From Acidobacteriaceae bacterium (GTDB lineage Bacteria > Acidobacteriota > Terriglobia > Terriglobales > Acidobacteriaceae), in contig JASIJX010000523.1 of the NCBI GenBank assembly GCA_030049955.1, positions 1 to 14,230 on the forward strand: a DNA stretch of 14,230 nucleotides. The letters are read 5' to 3'. Shown piece after piece: positions 1-6,338 of this stretch. The notes under the pieces are model-generated. The model was not told the origin of the DNA. It searched no databases and saw only the letters and a program-made list of their open reading frames with translations. Both the position numbers and the translations under genes were made by a program. How positions within the stretch are numbered: position 1 is the stretch's first letter; each line of letters opens with the position of its first letter.

Positions 1-87
1 GGCAAGGATTTCATCGATGGTGGCACTGCCCGTGCGGAGTAGAAGCTTGATGATCTGCTCAGATCGGTGGTTAATGGACTCGGACAT
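1..87 (-). CDS. Probable DeoR-family transcriptional regulator, N-terminal fragment (cut by window edge)
   Basis: The minus strand reads 29 open codons from an ATG at 87-85 to the window edge, beginning MSESINHRSEQIIKLLL and ending SATIDEILA. A basic/polar start, then 'R..QIIKLLLRTGSATIDEIL', is the usual opening of a DeoR/GlpR-type winged helix-turn-helix, where helix 1 is followed by a 'g.vtv.ELa' segment. Such proteins normally bind DNA through this N-terminus and sense a phosphorylated sugar or similar metabolite through the C-terminus, which lies outside the window. No clear Shine-Dalgarno precedes the ATG. A -10-like TAGAAT only 9 bases upstream suggests a very short leader or leaderless message. 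A second ATG just upstream (91-89) is in another frame. Another winged-HTH family (for example a GntR- or ArsR-like domain) cannot be excluded from 29 residues. Confidence 0.5.
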   Translation of the reverse strand, partial: MSESINHRSEQIIKLLLRTGSATIDEILA

Positions 88-462
88 GCATGCAAATTCT
101 ATGCGGCGCAGCGCCAAAATGCCAGCGAAAGCGGGGAACAAAAGGCAGCAAATTGACCCAGGTCGCCTCAAATTTATCAACAGGGTGATCTAATTCCTAC
201 TGTTTTAACAAAAATCCGGCGAGGAACTGAGCATGAAGTGTAGCGCGCGGCGGTGATGCGAATCGCACTGTGAAGCTATGACGAGAGGATCGCGCGAAAT
301 TGACGAAGCGGAGCCGGAACGAGGCAGCGGCGGCGCTTGAATGCACCGCGGAAGGTGTTGCTGGTCGTGACGTTCTCAGCCCGGGCGTTGATAGTGCTGT
401 AGCTTCCGAATTGGCGACCACTCGTTCAGAGAGGCTGACTTGGTCAGGTTGCCCTGTTCCTC
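88..462. other. Intergenic stretch without a convincing gene
   Basis: This 375-bp gap separates two minus-strand genes. Open frames cross it (a 93-codon minus frame at 197-478 and part of a plus frame from 300), but they are rich in Ala, Arg and Ser, resemble no family I know, have no ribosome binding site, and overlap the VOC gene. A small dyad CTGAC-ttg-GTCAG lies at 435-447, just past the VOC stop, without a T-run, so it is not a clear terminator. Apart from the candidate promoter next to position 87, I see nothing else. Confidence 0.5.
96..125 (-). promoter_or_regulatory. Candidate promoter of the DeoR-like gene, with an internal dyad
   Basis: Reading the minus strand, CTGGCA (125-120) lies 18 bases from TAGAAT (101-96), a reasonable sigma-70 pair. 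Between them is the perfect dyad GGCGC-t-GCGCC (105-115). Transcription would start close to the ATG at 87. The dyad position is what an autoregulatory operator would have, but that is inference from position alone. Confidence 0.28.
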
Positions 463-861
463 TTATGAGTGCTGCCAACTCTTATAAACGAATTCGATGC
501 TGTAGCCATCAGGGTCCAGCACGTTGGCAGCGTAGTAGCGCGGGTCATAGTAGAGCCGGGGAGCAGGTGCGCCATTGTCGGCGGCTCCCGCTGCGATCGC
601 GGCTGCGTAGGCCGCGTCGACCTGATCACGGTTATTGGCTACGAAGCCGACATGTACAGCGTGACTGTCCGCAACGCCTTTACGAAGCCAGAGGAACAAG
701 CGACCGTTTGCGCCGAAACCTTTGAGATCAGGGTGCCCCGGTGGCCCATTCTTGCCGTCGAAATCAAAACGCTGATTGATACCAAGAGGCGCTAGCGCCG
801 CTTCGTAAAACAAGATCGAGCGTTTTATACTGCTCACCGTTAGAAAGACGTGATCAATCAT
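463..861 (-). CDS. VOC (glyoxalase/bleomycin-resistance fold) family protein
   Basis: This is a 132-residue single vicinal-oxygen-chelate domain, a normal size for the stand-alone members. It begins MIDHVFLTVSSIKRSILFYE and ends with the typical 'NVLDPDGYSIEFV' strand. Candidate metal ligands are His4, His70 (in 'HAVHVGF') and Glu123 (in 'YSIEFV'), the usual spacing of one ligand per beta-alpha-beta-beta-beta unit. The family includes glyoxalase I, extradiol dioxygenases and antibiotic-binding proteins; the substrate cannot be told from sequence. Probably cytoplasmic, as there is no signal peptide. The frame is open back to an ATG at 1023, but the extra 54 residues look non-conserved, whereas AAGGGA sits 6-7 bases before the ATG at 861, so that start is preferred. 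It appears to be transcribed alone. Confidence 0.85.
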   Translation of the reverse strand: MIDHVFLTVSSIKRSILFYEAALAPLGINQRFDFDGKNGPPGHPDLKGFGANGRLFLWLRKGVADSHAVHVGFVANNRDQVDAAYAAAIAAGAADNGAPAPRLYYDPRYYAANVLDPDGYSIEFVYKSWQHS

Positions 862-1016
862 ACTTGTCCCTTCGCAGCTGAGATGGCGCGATCGCTTCTG
901 AGGCTTCTTTAATTCAGCGAACAGTTTCGCATCAATAGGCGATTCGGGGTGGTTAACCGTCCACTCGGGCATTACTCTTTGCGCGACATTCAGCCCACCT
1001 GCCACCAGATGACCAG

Positions 1017-1054
1017 ACAACAAAAGCCTGACCGGCGTGGTAACCGATCAGGCT
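1017..1054 (-). terminator. Rho-independent terminator downstream of tRNA-Arg
   Basis: On the minus strand AGCCTGA-t-CGG (1054-1044) pairs with CCG-g-TCAGGCT (1035-1025) around an 8-base loop. This gives a 10-bp stem interrupted by one mismatch (C1032/A1047). The 3' arm ends directly in TTTTGTTGT (1025-1017). The geometry fits an intrinsic terminator for the tRNA transcript, about 140 bases after the mature tRNA end and before the VOC gene on the same strand. Confidence 0.6.
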
Positions 1055-1105
1055 CGGAGTTTGGCTCGAGGTGAGGTCTGATGGCGTCGGCTGGATCGAC
1101 GTCAG

Positions 1106-1122
1106 AGGCCGATCAACGGCCT
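1106..1122. repeat. Hairpin AGGCCG-5-CGGCCT in the tRNA trailer
   Basis: A perfect 6-bp inverted repeat with a 5-base loop (atcaa on the plus strand). It lies between tRNA-Arg and the terminator and has no T-run on either side, so it is not itself a clear terminator. It could be a processing or stability element in the tRNA trailer, or chance. Confidence 0.35.
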
Positions 1123-1147
1123 TGCCCTAATGATTTGATGGCTCTAC

Positions 1148-1168
1148 CACTCCCGTATCGAGGGAGTG
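1148..1168. repeat. Hairpin CACTCCC-7-GGGAGTG in the tRNA trailer
   Basis: A perfect 7-bp inverted repeat around a 7-base loop, starting 24 bases past the encoded CCA of tRNA-Arg on the minus strand. No T-run follows on either strand. It is the first of three successive stem-loops after the tRNA. Confidence 0.4.
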
Positions 1169-1191
1169 TCTGCAGGTTGTTGATTTGAGTA

Positions 1192-1268
1192 TGGTGCGCC
1201 CGGAGAGATTCGAACTCCCGACCTAATGCTCCGGAGGCATTCGCTCTATCCAGCTGAGCTACGGGCGC
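1192..1268 (-). tRNA. tRNA-Arg, anticodon CCG, CCA encoded
   Basis: The minus strand folds as a complete 77-nt cloverleaf. The acceptor GCGCCCG/CGGGCGC is fully paired and the D stem is GCTC/GAGC. The anticodon stem AATGC/GCATT carries loop CTCCGGA, giving anticodon CCG (1234-1232), which reads the arginine codon CGG. The variable loop is AGGTC, and the T stem GGGAG/CTCTC (one G-U) has loop TTCGAAT. Discriminator A and a genomically encoded CCA complete the 3' end. No introns or mismatches are seen. A weak -10-like TATCCT lies 8 bases upstream (1282-1277) without a recognisable -35. No integrase or duplicated tRNA 3' end is seen in the window, so there is no sign of an element integrated here. 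Confidence 0.97.
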
Positions 1269-1300
1269 GCAGATTCAGGATACCGCATTTGGGCCGCGCG

Positions 1301-1325
1301 AGCGCATATCCAGATGCGCTATACT
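1301..1325 (+). promoter_or_regulatory. Candidate promoter/operator of the four-gene sensor operon
   Basis: A 7-bp inverted repeat, AGCGCAT (1301-1307) and ATGCGCT (1314-1320) around ATCCAG, abuts and overlaps by one base a -10-like TATACT (1320-1325). No good -35 hexamer lies 16-18 bases upstream, as expected if an activator replaces it. The distance to the ATG at 1356 is about 30 bases. A regulator binding the dyad would sit where it could activate or block initiation. The same dyad also lies upstream of tRNA-Arg on the other strand. Confidence 0.35.
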
Positions 1326-1355
1326 CCTTGCGCGCTTCAAGAAGGAGGCTGAGGG

Positions 1356-1874
1356 ATGCGTTGGCGGGCAATCGGGAGATTATTGTCCGGCTCAATGGTG
1401 CTGGCGGCGTTGGCGGCACCAGGCTTGATTACGGCGCAGGCCGGCGCAAGTAACCTGCTGACGCCGGCGGAGCTCCAAAAGCAGTTTCCGGCCACCGTTT
1501 ATTACGACGGGCAGAGCGCACCGTCGCAACTACGTAACTCCGGCGGCGTAAAGTTCGCCGACGGGCACTTTGTGCTGATGAGCCTGGTGGATAACAGCGG
1601 CTACTCGACCGGCGTTGCCGCGAAATACCAGGGCTATTTGATCGCCGAAGTTTCGCTCGAAATCGAAGGCAAGCGGCTCGCGGCCGGCGCTTACGGCTTC
1701 GGCTTTGTCGAGGGCAAGTTTGTGGTTACCGACCTGGGCGGCAGTAATGTGCTGGTAGCGCACACAGCCAACGACCAGGTCATGCGGCGGCCGCGGCCGC
1801 TCCAGGTCACGGCCGATCCTGCAGGCGGCTTTCGCCTGTATTCCGGCCGCAATTACGTGCGATTCAACCGATAA
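1356..1874 (+). CDS. Small secreted protein A of unknown function, first gene of the sensor operon
   Basis: A 172-residue protein I do not recognise as a named family. Residues 1-29 form a signal peptide: basic MRWRAIGR, a hydrophobic core, then a small-residue region near 'AQAGA'. The mature part has no cysteine and no further membrane span, so it is probably a soluble periplasmic or extracellular protein, perhaps beta-rich. AAGGAGG (1342-1348) lies 7 bases before the ATG, an excellent ribosome binding site. Its order of motifs matches the protein encoded at 5583-6116: 'T.AELQ' (36-41), 'GV....G.F' (64-72), 'GYS' (82-84), 'KY..YLI' (90-96) and 'G.Y.FG' (111-116) recur with near-identical spacing, so the two look like diverged paralogues. 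It ends 5 bases before the propeller kinase and must be co-transcribed with it. A ligand-binding partner, modulator or output of the kinase is inference. Confidence 0.75.
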   Translation: MRWRAIGRLLSGSMVLAALAAPGLITAQAGASNLLTPAELQKQFPATVYYDGQSAPSQLRNSGGVKFADGHFVLMSLVDNSGYSTGVAAKYQGYLIAEVSLEIEGKRLAAGAYGFGFVEGKFVVTDLGGSNVLVAHTANDQVMRRPRPLQVTADPAGGFRLYSGRNYVRFNR

Positions 1875-1879
1875 GGCCG

Positions 1880-4800
1880 ATGTCTTTGGTTTTTCCCCAG
1901 TCAATTATTTGCAGCAGGCGCTACCTTTTCTCTGCGAGAAAACTTATTTCGGCTCCGGCCTTCATGCGTTGCGTGTCTTTCTGCGCGACGCTAGGCTGCG
2001 CGGCACTGGGCTGCATGTCCGCCGCTGCGCTCCAGCCTTCCACTCCGCTTGCCGATTATGCCCACCAGGCATGGGTCATGGAGAATGGTCTGCCGCAAAA
2101 CTCGGTGCAGGCCCTGGTGCAGACGCGCGACGGTTTTTTATGGCTTGGAACCGAGGCCGGGCTGGCGCGCTTTGACGGCAGCGGATTTCAGGTTTTCGAT
2201 CACAACTCGCGGCCGGCACTGCCGGGCAACGACGTTCGCTGCCTTCTCGAAGCCCGCGACGGCGCGTTGTGGATTGGAACCAGCGACGGGCTGACGAGGT
2301 GGAAGGACGGGCGGGCGTCGACATTCACCACGAGCGATGGATTGCCGGGTAATGGAATCCGAGCGCTGGCCGAATCAGCCGACGGAGTTCTGTGGGCATG
2401 GACCGATCCGTGGTCCGATCTAGGACCGGCCCGGTTTGACGGGGCGCGCTTTGTAACTGGGAACGTCGCGCAGGCTTTTTCCGGCGCAGCGCTCTCTGCA
2501 CCGGGCGGGTACCCGGAGGTATTTGAAACAACCATGCCAGGTGGCGCCCGCGTTGAAGGCGGCACGAGCGCGTTGGAGATTCTCCCGGGCCGGAAGTCTG
2601 CCGGTTCCGCGATCCATCTTGCCGCCGACAAAGAACTGCCCGGCAGCAGGATCCAGGCAGTCTTTGCCGATCGCGAAGGCACGCTATGGATTGGGACCAA
2701 CGCGGGCCTGGTGCGCTGGCGGGCGGGCAAGATCGAACACTTCCCTGTTAACGATTCTCTGGCCACGGCCTCAATTTTGGCGCTGCTCGAAGACCGCGAG
2801 GGAGATATGTGGGTGGGTACCGAGAGCGGCGGTGTCAACGTCCTGCGCGACCAACGTTTCAACACGCTCGGCGCGCACGATGGGTTATCTTCCGACGCGA
2901 CATCGACTGTGGTTGAAGACGCTGCGGGAACGTTGTGGGTGGGAACACAAAATGATGGGCTGAACGCATTCCGGCCGGGCGCAGCGGGCGAAGCTGCTCA
3001 AATGCCGGATTCTCGGCCGGTGCGTGCTTCGCTGGTGCGTACATGGTCGGTGCGAGACGGCCTTGCCAGCAATGTGATCCTGTCGCTGGCCGCTGCGCCC
3101 AACGGGGATCTTTGGGTGGGCACGCCGGACGGGCTCAGCCGGATTCGCTCGGGCTCTGTTGCTACGTTCACCTCAGCCGACGGTCTTCCTGATGACTTTA
3201 TCCGCTCGCTGCTTGTCGATGCTGACGGCTCGTTGTGGATTGGAACCAGGCACGGGCTGGCGCACTGGATGGCCGGCAAAAACACGCATCGCGGAACGGC
3301 CGCCGTAGCGCGGGTGGAAACTTACACGCAAGCGAATGGGCTGGGCAGCGACCTGGTGGGCGCAATGGCGCGGGACGCGCAGGGCGATCTATGGGTTGCC
3401 ACGTTCGCAGGCCTGTCACGCCTGCACGCCGGCAGGATCGACAACTTTACTACCGCGAATGGGCTTTCAAGCAACGTGGTTACGGCGCTGTTGCCGCGCG
3501 CTGACGGGACGCTGGTTATCGGCACCGAGAACCACGGCTGGGACGTTTGGGATGGACATCGATTCTCGGCAGGATTGGACCATCAGCTTGCCCCGACGTC
3601 GATTCACGCAATTTTGGACGATGGCCGGGGGCATCTGTGGTTTGCGACCGGCAACGGCATCGCGCATTGCGACGCGGAGGCCAGCGGCGGAACAGGGGGC
3701 ACGTCCGAATGTAAGCGCTGGATGGAATTCACTACCGCCGACGGCTTGCGCAGCCGCGAAACCGCAACCAACAGCCACCCTTCGGCCTGGCGGTCGCGCG
3801 ATGGAAGACTCTGGTTCGCCACACCCAAAGGGCTAGTGGAGGTGGACCCCCAGCACTTTCTCATCAACCAGCTTCCTCCGCCGGTCAAGCTCGAGCGCTT
3901 CGCGGTAGATGACGTGGACCAAACTCTGGGCCAGATGAATCAAGAACTGAAGATCGCGGCCGGGCATGTGCACTTTGAGTTCGATTACGCTGGGCTGAGT
4001 TTTGTCGCGCCGCAGAAGGTGCGCTACCGTTACATGCTTGAAGGCTTCGACCACAGCTGGACTGAGGCCGGCCCGCGGCGCACTGCCTACTACACCAATA
4101 TTCCGCCGGGGCATTACATCTTCCGCGTGCAGGCAGCGAACAACGACGGTGCATGGAATACGGCCGGTGCGGCGCTCAGCTTCGGGCTGCGTCCGCACTT
4201 CTACCAAATGCTGTGGTTCTATCTGTTGCTTCTCACTGCCGCGGCGGCACTGGTTTTGCTGCTGCTACGACAGCGGCTGCGCCTGGCTGAGCACGAGTTC
4301 AGGGCAGTGCTGGGGGAACGCAGCCGGATTGCGCGCGAGATTCATGACACGCTCGCGCAGGGGTATGTGGGCATCTCGGTGCAGCTCGAAGTGCTGACGG
4401 AGCTATTACGGCTGCGGAAGCTCGAGGACGCAGTCCGGCAGTTGAACCTGACGCGCGAGTACGTGCGCGAGGGGCTGGCCGATGCGCGCCAATCGATCTG
4501 GTCGTTGCGCACGCAGGACGGCGGCGAGACAACGCTGCCGCTCAAACTGCGGCGCATGGCGGAGACGGCCGGCGACGGGCTTGGCACAGAGTTCAAGCTG
4601 TTTGGCGCCTACCGCGCGCTGCCCGGAAAAATGGAGGGCGAGTTGCTGCGCGTGGCCCAGGAAGCGCTGCATAATGTAAAGAAACATGCTGGAGCCAAAC
4701 ACGTGTCCATTCAGCTGGAGTACGGCGCGGATTCTGTTGTGCTCGAGGTGCGGGACGATGGGCGCGGAGGCGCAGTTGAGCCCGCGGCGGGTCATTTTGG

Positions 4801-4939
4801 GGTGATAGGCATGCGGGAGCGCGCTGCGGCCATGGGAGGATCGCTGGAGATAACGAGCGAACCGGGCGCCGGAACTTCGGTCAGGCTGTGCGCGCAGACT
4901 CCAATTGAAGTGCGGGAAGAAACGGGAGAATTACAGTGA
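1880..4939 (+). CDS. Periplasmic propeller-domain sensor histidine kinase (Reg_prop / Y_Y_Y / HisKA_3 / HATPase_c)
   Basis: A 1019-residue membrane sensor kinase. After an export signal come about 12 'DG.LW.GT..GL' two-component-regulator propeller repeats (roughly residues 68-655), enough for two seven-bladed propellers if two blades are degenerate. Then follow a Y_Y_Y immunoglobulin-like domain (about 713-773), one membrane helix (777-796), and a HisKA_3 dimerisation domain with phosphoacceptor His822 in 'REIHDTLAQG'. The ATPase domain has an N box (His931-Asn932), 'RDDGRG' at 958-963 and a 'PGAG' G box at 995-998. All catalytic landmarks are intact. The propeller architecture resembles Bacteroidota hybrid systems that sense periplasmic oligosaccharides, but here there is no fused receiver or AraC domain; output passes to the overlapping regulator gene. 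Start: ATG 1880 follows AAGG by 3 bases. ATG 1964 (residue 29, MRCVSFCATLGC) would leave a more standard signal peptide but has no ribosome binding site. The ligand is unknown. Confidence 0.93.
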   Translation: MSLVFPQSIICSRRYLFSARKLISAPAFMRCVSFCATLGCAALGCMSAAALQPSTPLADYAHQAWVMENGLPQNSVQALVQTRDGFLWLGTEAGLARFDGSGFQVFDHNSRPALPGNDVRCLLEARDGALWIGTSDGLTRWKDGRASTFTTSDGLPGNGIRALAESADGVLWAWTDPWSDLGPARFDGARFVTGNVAQAFSGAALSAPGGYPEVFETTMPGGARVEGGTSALEILPGRKSAGSAIHLAADKELPGSRIQAVFADREGTLWIGTNAGLVRWRAGKIEHFPVNDSLATASILALLEDREGDMWVGTESGGVNVLRDQRFNTLGAHDGLSSDATSTVVEDAAGTLWVGTQNDGLNAFRPGAAGEAAQMPDSRPVRASLVRTWSVRDGLASNVILSLAAAPNGDLWVGTPDGLSRIRSGSVATFTSADGLPDDFIRSLLVDADGSLWIGTRHGLAHWMAGKNTHRGTAAVARVETYTQANGLGSDLVGAMARDAQGDLWVATFAGLSRLHAGRIDNFTTANGLSSNVVTALLPRADGTLVIGTENHGWDVWDGHRFSAGLDHQLAPTSIHAILDDGRGHLWFATGNGIAHCDAEASGGTGGTSECKRWMEFTTADGLRSRETATNSHPSAWRSRDGRLWFATPKGLVEVDPQHFLINQLPPPVKLERFAVDDVDQTLGQMNQELKIAAGHVHFEFDYAGLSFVAPQKVRYRYMLEGFDHSWTEAGPRRTAYYTNIPPGHYIFRVQAANNDGAWNTAGAALSFGLRPHFYQMLWFYLLLLTAAAALVLLLLRQRLRLAEHEFRAVLGERSRIAREIHDTLAQGYVGISVQLEVLTELLRLRKLEDAVRQLNLTREYVREGLADARQSIWSLRTQDGGETTLPLKLRRMAETAGDGLGTEFKLFGAYRALPGKMEGELLRVAQEALHNVKKHAGAKHVSIQLEYGADSVVLEVRDDGRGGAVEPAAGHFGVIGMRERAAAMGGSLEITSEPGAGTSVRLCAQTPIEVREETGELQ

Positions 4940-5586
4940 GGACCGAACCCATTCGCGTGTTAGTTGTGGAGGACCATAACGTAGTCCGCCAGGGATTGGT
5001 GGCGTTGCTCAAAGTAGTGGATGGCCTGGATGTTGTGGGCGAGGCCGCCGATGGCATGGAAGCAATGGCGCAGTTCCGGAAGCACCGGCCGGCAGTCACG
5101 CTCATTGACCTGCGGCTGCCCAGGTTGAGCGGTGTAGATGTCATTCAGCGCCTGCGCGCTGAAGAACCACAGGCGCGCTTCATCGTGCTTACCACCTATG
5201 ACGGCGATGAAGACATTTACCGCGCGCTGAAGGCCGGTGCGAAGGCCTATCTGCTCAAGGGCATGACCACGGAAGAATTGGTTACGGCGATTCGCGCCGT
5301 CCACGCTGGCCACTCGCATATTCCTCCCGCAATTGCCGCGCGGCTGGCCGAACGCGTGGGCGCCGAGGAACTAACCCAGCGCGAGTTCGATGTGCTGGAG
5401 CAGATTGTCGATGGCAAGAGCAACAAGGAGATCGGCACGGTGCTCGACATCTCCGAGGCGACTGTCAAGACGCATATCAATAGTCTGTTGAGCAAGCTGG
5501 GCGTCAGCGACCGGACACAGGCTGCCACAGCCGCTATTCGGCGAGGCATCGTTCCCTTCGAATCGCTGAGGAAGCAAAGATCGTGA
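4936..5586 (+). CDS. NarL/FixJ-family response regulator, partner of the propeller kinase
   Basis: A 216-residue, full-length two-domain regulator. The receiver (about 6-122) has the acidic pair Glu12/Asp13, phosphoacceptor Asp58 in 'LIDLRLP', switch Thr86 and Lys108 in 'YLLKG'. The LuxR-type HTH (about 146-207) reads 'ELTQREFDVLEQIVDGKSN' then 'ISEATVKTHINSLLSKLGV', with a canonical recognition helix. The GTG start (4936) overlaps the kinase stop TGA by four bases (GTGA), with GGGAGA (4924-4929) six bases upstream, so translation is coupled to the kinase and the two are a cognate pair. HisKA_3 kinases normally phosphorylate NarL-type regulators, as here. Targets are unknown; autoregulation through the dyad at 1301-1320 is possible. 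Confidence 0.95.
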   Translation: MRTEPIRVLVVEDHNVVRQGLVALLKVVDGLDVVGEAADGMEAMAQFRKHRPAVTLIDLRLPRLSGVDVIQRLRAEEPQARFIVLTTYDGDEDIYRALKAGAKAYLLKGMTTEELVTAIRAVHAGHSHIPPAIAARLAERVGAEELTQREFDVLEQIVDGKSNKEIGTVLDISEATVKTHINSLLSKLGVSDRTQAATAAIRRGIVPFESLRKQRS

Positions 5587-6116
5587 TGATGCGATCCATG
5601 ACAGGGACAATCCTTTGCGCAGGAGTGCTGTTGCTTGTTTCGCCGCTGGCGGCGCAGAAATCCGCGTGGCGCCAGGCCACGGATGCCGAGTTGCAGTCAG
5701 TGCTGCCGTCGCGCGCGCAGGTCGAAAATGAGCGCATCGAAACCGAGATGCGGACCGCGTCGGGAGTCGTGGACAGCCGCGGGCGCTTCTTCGCCGGGGT
5801 GGTTCTGCTGACCGCCGGCTACTCCGCCGACGGAAAATATTCGCATTACCTCATCGTGCAGGCGCCACTCCGGCTGGGTGGAATTCTGCTTGAGCCGGGC
5901 GACTACGTTTTTGGATGGACGCGCGCAGGAGAACAAGACTCTCTTAGCGTTCACTTCCACGTGGCAGCCACCGGCAAACTGGTGGGCACAACCGATGCGC
6001 GAAGAATTGGCGGCTCGAGCCGCGTGGAAAGCCTTCACATCTGGCCGCCGGAGGAAAAAGCGATCGTGCAGATTGGGCGGTTCGGAATTCCTTATGAATT
6101 TCTGAAGGGGAAGTAG
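5583..6116 (+). CDS. Small secreted protein B, probable paralogue of the first operon gene
   Basis: A 177-residue protein with a signal peptide (about residues 1-24, ending 'SPLAAQ'), otherwise soluble and of unknown function. It mirrors protein A at 1356-1874: 'T.AELQ' (33-38), 'GV....GRF' (61-69), 'GYS' (79-81), 'KY..YLI' (85-91), 'G.Y.FG' (106-111) and a final 'GR' plus aromatic segment. By eye about a quarter of the central 80 residues agree. The start is ambiguous: GTG 5583 overlaps the regulator stop by four bases, and ATG 5586 or ATG 5589 are alternatives. GAGGAAG at 5568-5574 fits the first two best. It is the last gene of the operon. Position and co-transcription suggest that A and B work with the propeller kinase outside the cytoplasm, which is inference. 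Confidence 0.75.
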   Translation: MMMRSMTGTILCAGVLLLVSPLAAQKSAWRQATDAELQSVLPSRAQVENERIETEMRTASGVVDSRGRFFAGVVLLTAGYSADGKYSHYLIVQAPLRLGGILLEPGDYVFGWTRAGEQDSLSVHFHVAATGKLVGTTDARRIGGSSRVESLHIWPPEEKAIVQIGRFGIPYEFLKGK

Positions 6117-6122
6117 ACGGTC

Positions 6123-6224
6123 CAAGCCGGATGGAAAGATCTTCTGAAGCCACAGCAGATCAAGGACCTTATCGCCTACTTGCGCTCGCGCCGGGAATCA
6201 ATTCAGCCATGGTCCGGCAGATAA
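6123..6224 (+). pseudogene. C-terminal remnant of a cytochrome c-like gene
   Basis: Directly after the stop of the preceding gene, and by chance in the same frame, 33 codons read 'QAGWKD' then 'LKPQQIKDLIAYLRS' and end at TAA 6222-6224. 'p.qi.dLiaYLrs' is the typical last helix of small c-type cytochromes of the cytochrome c/CccA type. There is no start codon with a ribosome binding site, no CxxCH heme motif and no room for the rest of the domain, so this is best read as the tail of a deleted gene. Chance similarity over so few residues is possible. Confidence 0.5.
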
Positions 6225-6273
6225 ACCCGCATACCGTTGTAGTCATCCAGGGATACCCAAGTCACACATATGC

Positions 6274-6302
6274 TTCCACGCGTTCTGTTTCGTGCATACA
6301 AT
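6274..6302 (+). promoter_or_regulatory. Candidate promoter of the FG-GAP/ASPIC-UnbV gene
   Basis: TACAAT (6297-6302) matches five of six bases of the -10 consensus; a poor -35 (TTCCAC, 6274-6279) lies 17 bases upstream. Transcription would begin near 6309, which is downstream of the ATG at 6270 but 30 bases before the TTG at 6339. It therefore fits the TTG start. Confidence 0.3.
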
Positions 6303-6326
6303 TATGGTGTCACACCATCCATTTTT

Positions 6327-6333
6327 GGAGGAG
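6327..6333 (+). promoter_or_regulatory. Strong ribosome binding site that decides a TTG start
   Basis: GGAGGAG lies five bases before TTG 6339-6341, in the frame of the downstream gene. The in-frame ATG at 6270 has no purine-rich sequence before it. Starting at TTG also places the signal peptide exactly at the N-terminus. Confidence 0.7.
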
Positions 6334-6338
6334 CCCTT

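Noticed and set aside
197..478. 93-codon minus-strand frame overlapping the VOC 3' end
   Set aside because: Low-complexity Ala/Ser/Arg composition, no ribosome binding site, no family resemblance.
862..1023. 54-residue N-terminal extension of the VOC protein to an upstream ATG
   Set aside because: The extension has no VOC-like sequence, while a ribosome binding site and a canonical first strand fit the ATG at 861.
1192..1268. tRNA-Arg as an attachment site of an integrated element
   Set aside because: No integrase, no duplicated tRNA 3' end, and ordinary chromosomal-type genes on both sides.
2200..2865. 221-codon minus-strand frame inside the propeller kinase
   Set aside because: Pro/Ser/Arg-rich shadow of the repeated DG.LWIGT motifs in high-GC DNA.
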